From Rhabditoides inermis (taxonomy: Eukaryota > Nematoda > Chromadorea > Rhabditida > Rhabditidae), in the NCBI GenBank assembly GCA_963966185.1, contig CAWZYM010000147.1:36001-100000 (forward strand): 64,000 nucleotides of DNA, written 5' to 3'. The notes under the pieces are model-generated. The model was not told where the DNA came from. It worked only from the letters and a program-made list of their open reading frames with translations, and did not search any database. Both the position numbers and the translations under genes were made by a program. This document shows positions 61,576-64,000 of the stretch, in pieces; within the stretch, counting starts at the first letter, position 1, and each line of letters starts with the position of its first letter.

Positions 61576-61921
61576 TGCGAGAGTGGATGGATAGCAGAGC
61601 CAACCACACCTCTTATACCACTCCCGCACAGGTGAAACCATCGCCCCAGGGCATATTACAACACATCTTTTTATGGGCGAATGAAAGGGAAAGCGCGCAT
61701 TCCATTAACAGACCGGGAGAAAAAATAGGAACAAGACTGGAATGAGTTTGGCAGCGCGAGGGTAAGAAAAGGGGAAGAAAAGGGAACCCATTACACTCGC
61801 AACAAGCAAACGTCAAACCTGAACAAAACTTTACTTAAGCTTTATGCCACAAAACACGTAATACCACCAACAACTATGTACACTTTGTCACACGCTGCCT
61901 ACTGCAGTCTCTTCAGCCTCT

Positions 61922-62055
61922 TCAGTGTCGGTTGCTCCTCGAATGCCGGCCGGCCTTGGAGTGAGCAGTTGATCGCTTCACCTAAAACAGAAACGGCGAA
62001 AAGGAAAAATTTGTTGGCCACTTGCCCTCTTTTCGTTTTTCTCCGCAGCGAAGCC
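61922..62055 (-). pseudogene. Remnant of the last two exons of the cysteine-synthase-like gene
   Basis: Read on the minus strand, the end of exon 10 (TTCGCTGCGGAGAAAAACGA), a changed intron and the whole last exon to TGA (61924-61922) match 3786-3913. The donor GAAGAAG|GTGAGT is altered, and similarity stops at about 62055 inside the exon, so only a tail was copied. This marks the outer border of the older inverted duplication. Confidence 0.8.
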
Positions 62056-63083
62056 GGATCGGAACAGCAAAACACGTCACTTTAGAAACGGATCTCCTCT
62101 GAAACCAATGAGCCCATAACGAGAAAATTTACTGCCAATAGAGCTTTACGGCGTCTCCGCAAAGTCGGCAAAGAGAGGGCGTCACTGAATCTGTGATAAG
62201 CCATGCGTCGTACCCATGGCCTATCAGGGTGACAACTTGAATCCGTCTCTTATCACTGATCACGCAAGGCTAACGGAATTTCTTTGATCCAACCAGGCGC
62301 GATCTATTTAATAGTCTCATATAATGGATAAAGTGTAAAACACTTTTTCGACGCCTCTATAGTCTCTGGAAGTTTCCAGGATGTTTCATCAGTTCAGTCG
62401 CACTCGCAGGGACCATGTCTGTCTAATCACCTTTGGCGCGCCAGCAGCACAATTCGGAATCACCGGAAGCTCCTCATCGGCGATCGATGAGGGTCATAGA
62501 CATGATGCGGATCTCGTCATTTCTTGGCCACAGGCTATGCTATGCAACGAAGAATTGAATGACTGGAGAGGTAATGGAGAGGATATTATTCAAACTCTCC
62601 ATGCAACCGTTTTTGTGGGTGGGGCAATAGTGTGAAGTGAAACAACACAATACAAAACCTGTTGATTGGTTTGAAAGCATATATGTATGTGGGACTTTTT
62701 TCAATTCGTGCCGGGGCGATTTACGATTTGCATACGGTTTTTAGGACTAGTCATCCGAGCGACGCACGCTGATCAAATAAGAAGGCTCGAGGCGAGAGAT
62801 TAGATAACAAACGACACGGAGCACTCGCTATTCGACCATTCGAAACGCATATCCATTCAAGAATATGTGTTGTTTTCATAGTCCGTTAATGTGCCTTGTT
62901 GGAACGAAGAAATGATTTATCCGGATCTATGAGTACACGTAAACGTATACATACAACTAGAAAGGACTAGCACAAGTGTATGAAGTAGATATTAAAACAC
63001 CTTTCTTGTCAGCCAAATTCCTCGTGATCCCTGTATGAAACTGTATGGTCGACCATTAGCAAGCATAGCTGCTCGCTTATCAG

Positions 63084-63137
<54 letters not shown>

Positions 63138-64000
63138 GATAGTTTGCCAGGCATCTCTGGATAGCTGTGATAAGACCACCCGCCACACCCTCTGATAGCT
63201 TCTTCGATCTTCCCGATCGACAGTGGAGTGGGAATCAAAGCTGATTGCGCTAACTGATATTCTTACTACTTTCTACTTCAACCGATTGAACCCTATTTCG
63301 CTGATCTAGTATTCACTCTGTAAATTCCAACTATTGTTTTTTGTGGATTCTGTGTTCCGGTATCATATTTACTATTATGCAGCAAAATATCACGTCAAAC
63401 TTGTTCACCGGTTTAGTTGCATACATACTTTGTACTTATGCAAACTGTGGAAAGCTCATTGTTGATTGTTGAATTCTTCTAACAACCATACGATAGGTTT
63501 AACTAATAAAGTAAGTTTTTAGTGCGGGCTCAATGGTTCGAATTATTTGTGACATTTTGTGATAGAAAATAGTTCACACTATCTCCAACTTCTCTCTACA
63601 GATATAGGTGTCTCACAAACTTTTCCACCCTGTCAGCGTGTCACCTAATACATGCTAATCAGTGTCCCCACCTTTCTCGAGCCAATGTAGCGTCGTTCTC
63701 TCCCGCGACTTTCCTTACCCGCGTCCTTATCACTCGATGGTTTCATTCCGTGGTCTCATCGATTGCCAAATCTCATGCGGGACTAAGTCTTCCATGCTTA
63801 TCGCAGTCCGTTTTATGCTCGCTTGCAAAGGTTTCTTTGTGCAACTGATACCGTTAAACGAAAAAATCAAAGCTTTTGGTTGTTACTCGTAAATTGGTGG
63901 TCTGAAAATGATTGCGTGCTTGTCTGTTGTATTTCGATTGTCTCTTGCCTTCGCGTTTTCTATATTCTGTTTTCCCATTTCACATTCATCCAAACACACT
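62056..64000. other. Unassigned flank beyond the duplication
   Basis: No gene recognised. A (CT)n run lies at 63086-63143. A frame of 84 codons at 62381-62635 (+) has no family features. No partner sequence is seen elsewhere in the window. Confidence 0.4.

Noticed and set aside
62381..62635. 84-codon plus-strand frame as a gene
   Set aside because: No recognisable domain, no splice partner and no second copy. The length is within chance for this composition.

Overview
The window is nuclear DNA from a nematode. The grounds are a cuticle collagen of nematode type present in duplicate, a laminin gamma gene of about 1638 residues cut by 50 short introns, an Atonal-class bHLH gene closest to nematode lin-32, short introns ending in TTTCAG/TTGCAG, and CR1-like and restriction-like-endonuclease non-LTR retrotransposons. 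A rhabditid or diplogastrid relative is likely, but I cannot name a species from sequence alone.

Layout: 1-3.9 kb holds the 3' part of a cysteine-synthase-like PLP enzyme (+). 4.26-5.24 kb is an intact cuticle collagen (+). 4.72-18.30 kb is a near-perfect inverted repeat (arms A and A', about 4.8 kb each) whose spacer is one 3.9-kb CR1-like retrotransposon. 18.30-28.60 kb is a second near-perfect palindrome (arms B and B', about 5.1 kb each) with only 29 bp between the arms and a truncated CR1-like element at its centre. 27.98-29.07 kb is an intact lin-32-like gene (+). 30.46-39.97 kb is a PRRC2/BAT2 homologue (+). 42.62-51.54 kb is laminin gamma (lam-2, +). 52.07-52.91 kb is a second intact lin-32-like gene (-). 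53-56.2 kb is its upstream region, related to arm B. 56.4-59.7 kb holds satellites and a foldback element. 60.57-61.58 kb is a second intact collagen (-), and 61.92-62.06 kb is a remnant of the last exons of the cysteine-synthase-like gene (-). I recognise no gene in 62.1-64 kb.

Two duplication layers can be read. The older one is a large diverged inverted repeat: enzyme 3' end / collagen / spacer / lin-32 on the left and the same series in reverse on the right, bracketing PRRC2 and lam-2. The younger one affects only the left copy: sequence matching about 8.08 kb runs directly into sequence matching about 24.83 kb in the right copy, so everything between (two retrotransposon families plus the A' and B segments) was added on the left. 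At the A'/B junction the outer ends of collagen and lin-32 were fused on one strand. The breakpoint places collagen AG|TGT directly after the pyrimidine-rich lin-32 intron, so normal splicing would join lin-32 exons 1-4 in frame to the collagen Gly-X-Y region, a 280-residue chimera.

The intact genes are developmental (lin-32), extracellular matrix (collagen, laminin gamma), RNA/translation-associated (PRRC2) and metabolic (PLP enzyme). They share no obvious pathway. What links them is the rearrangement history. An assembly error at the palindromes cannot be excluded without reads.
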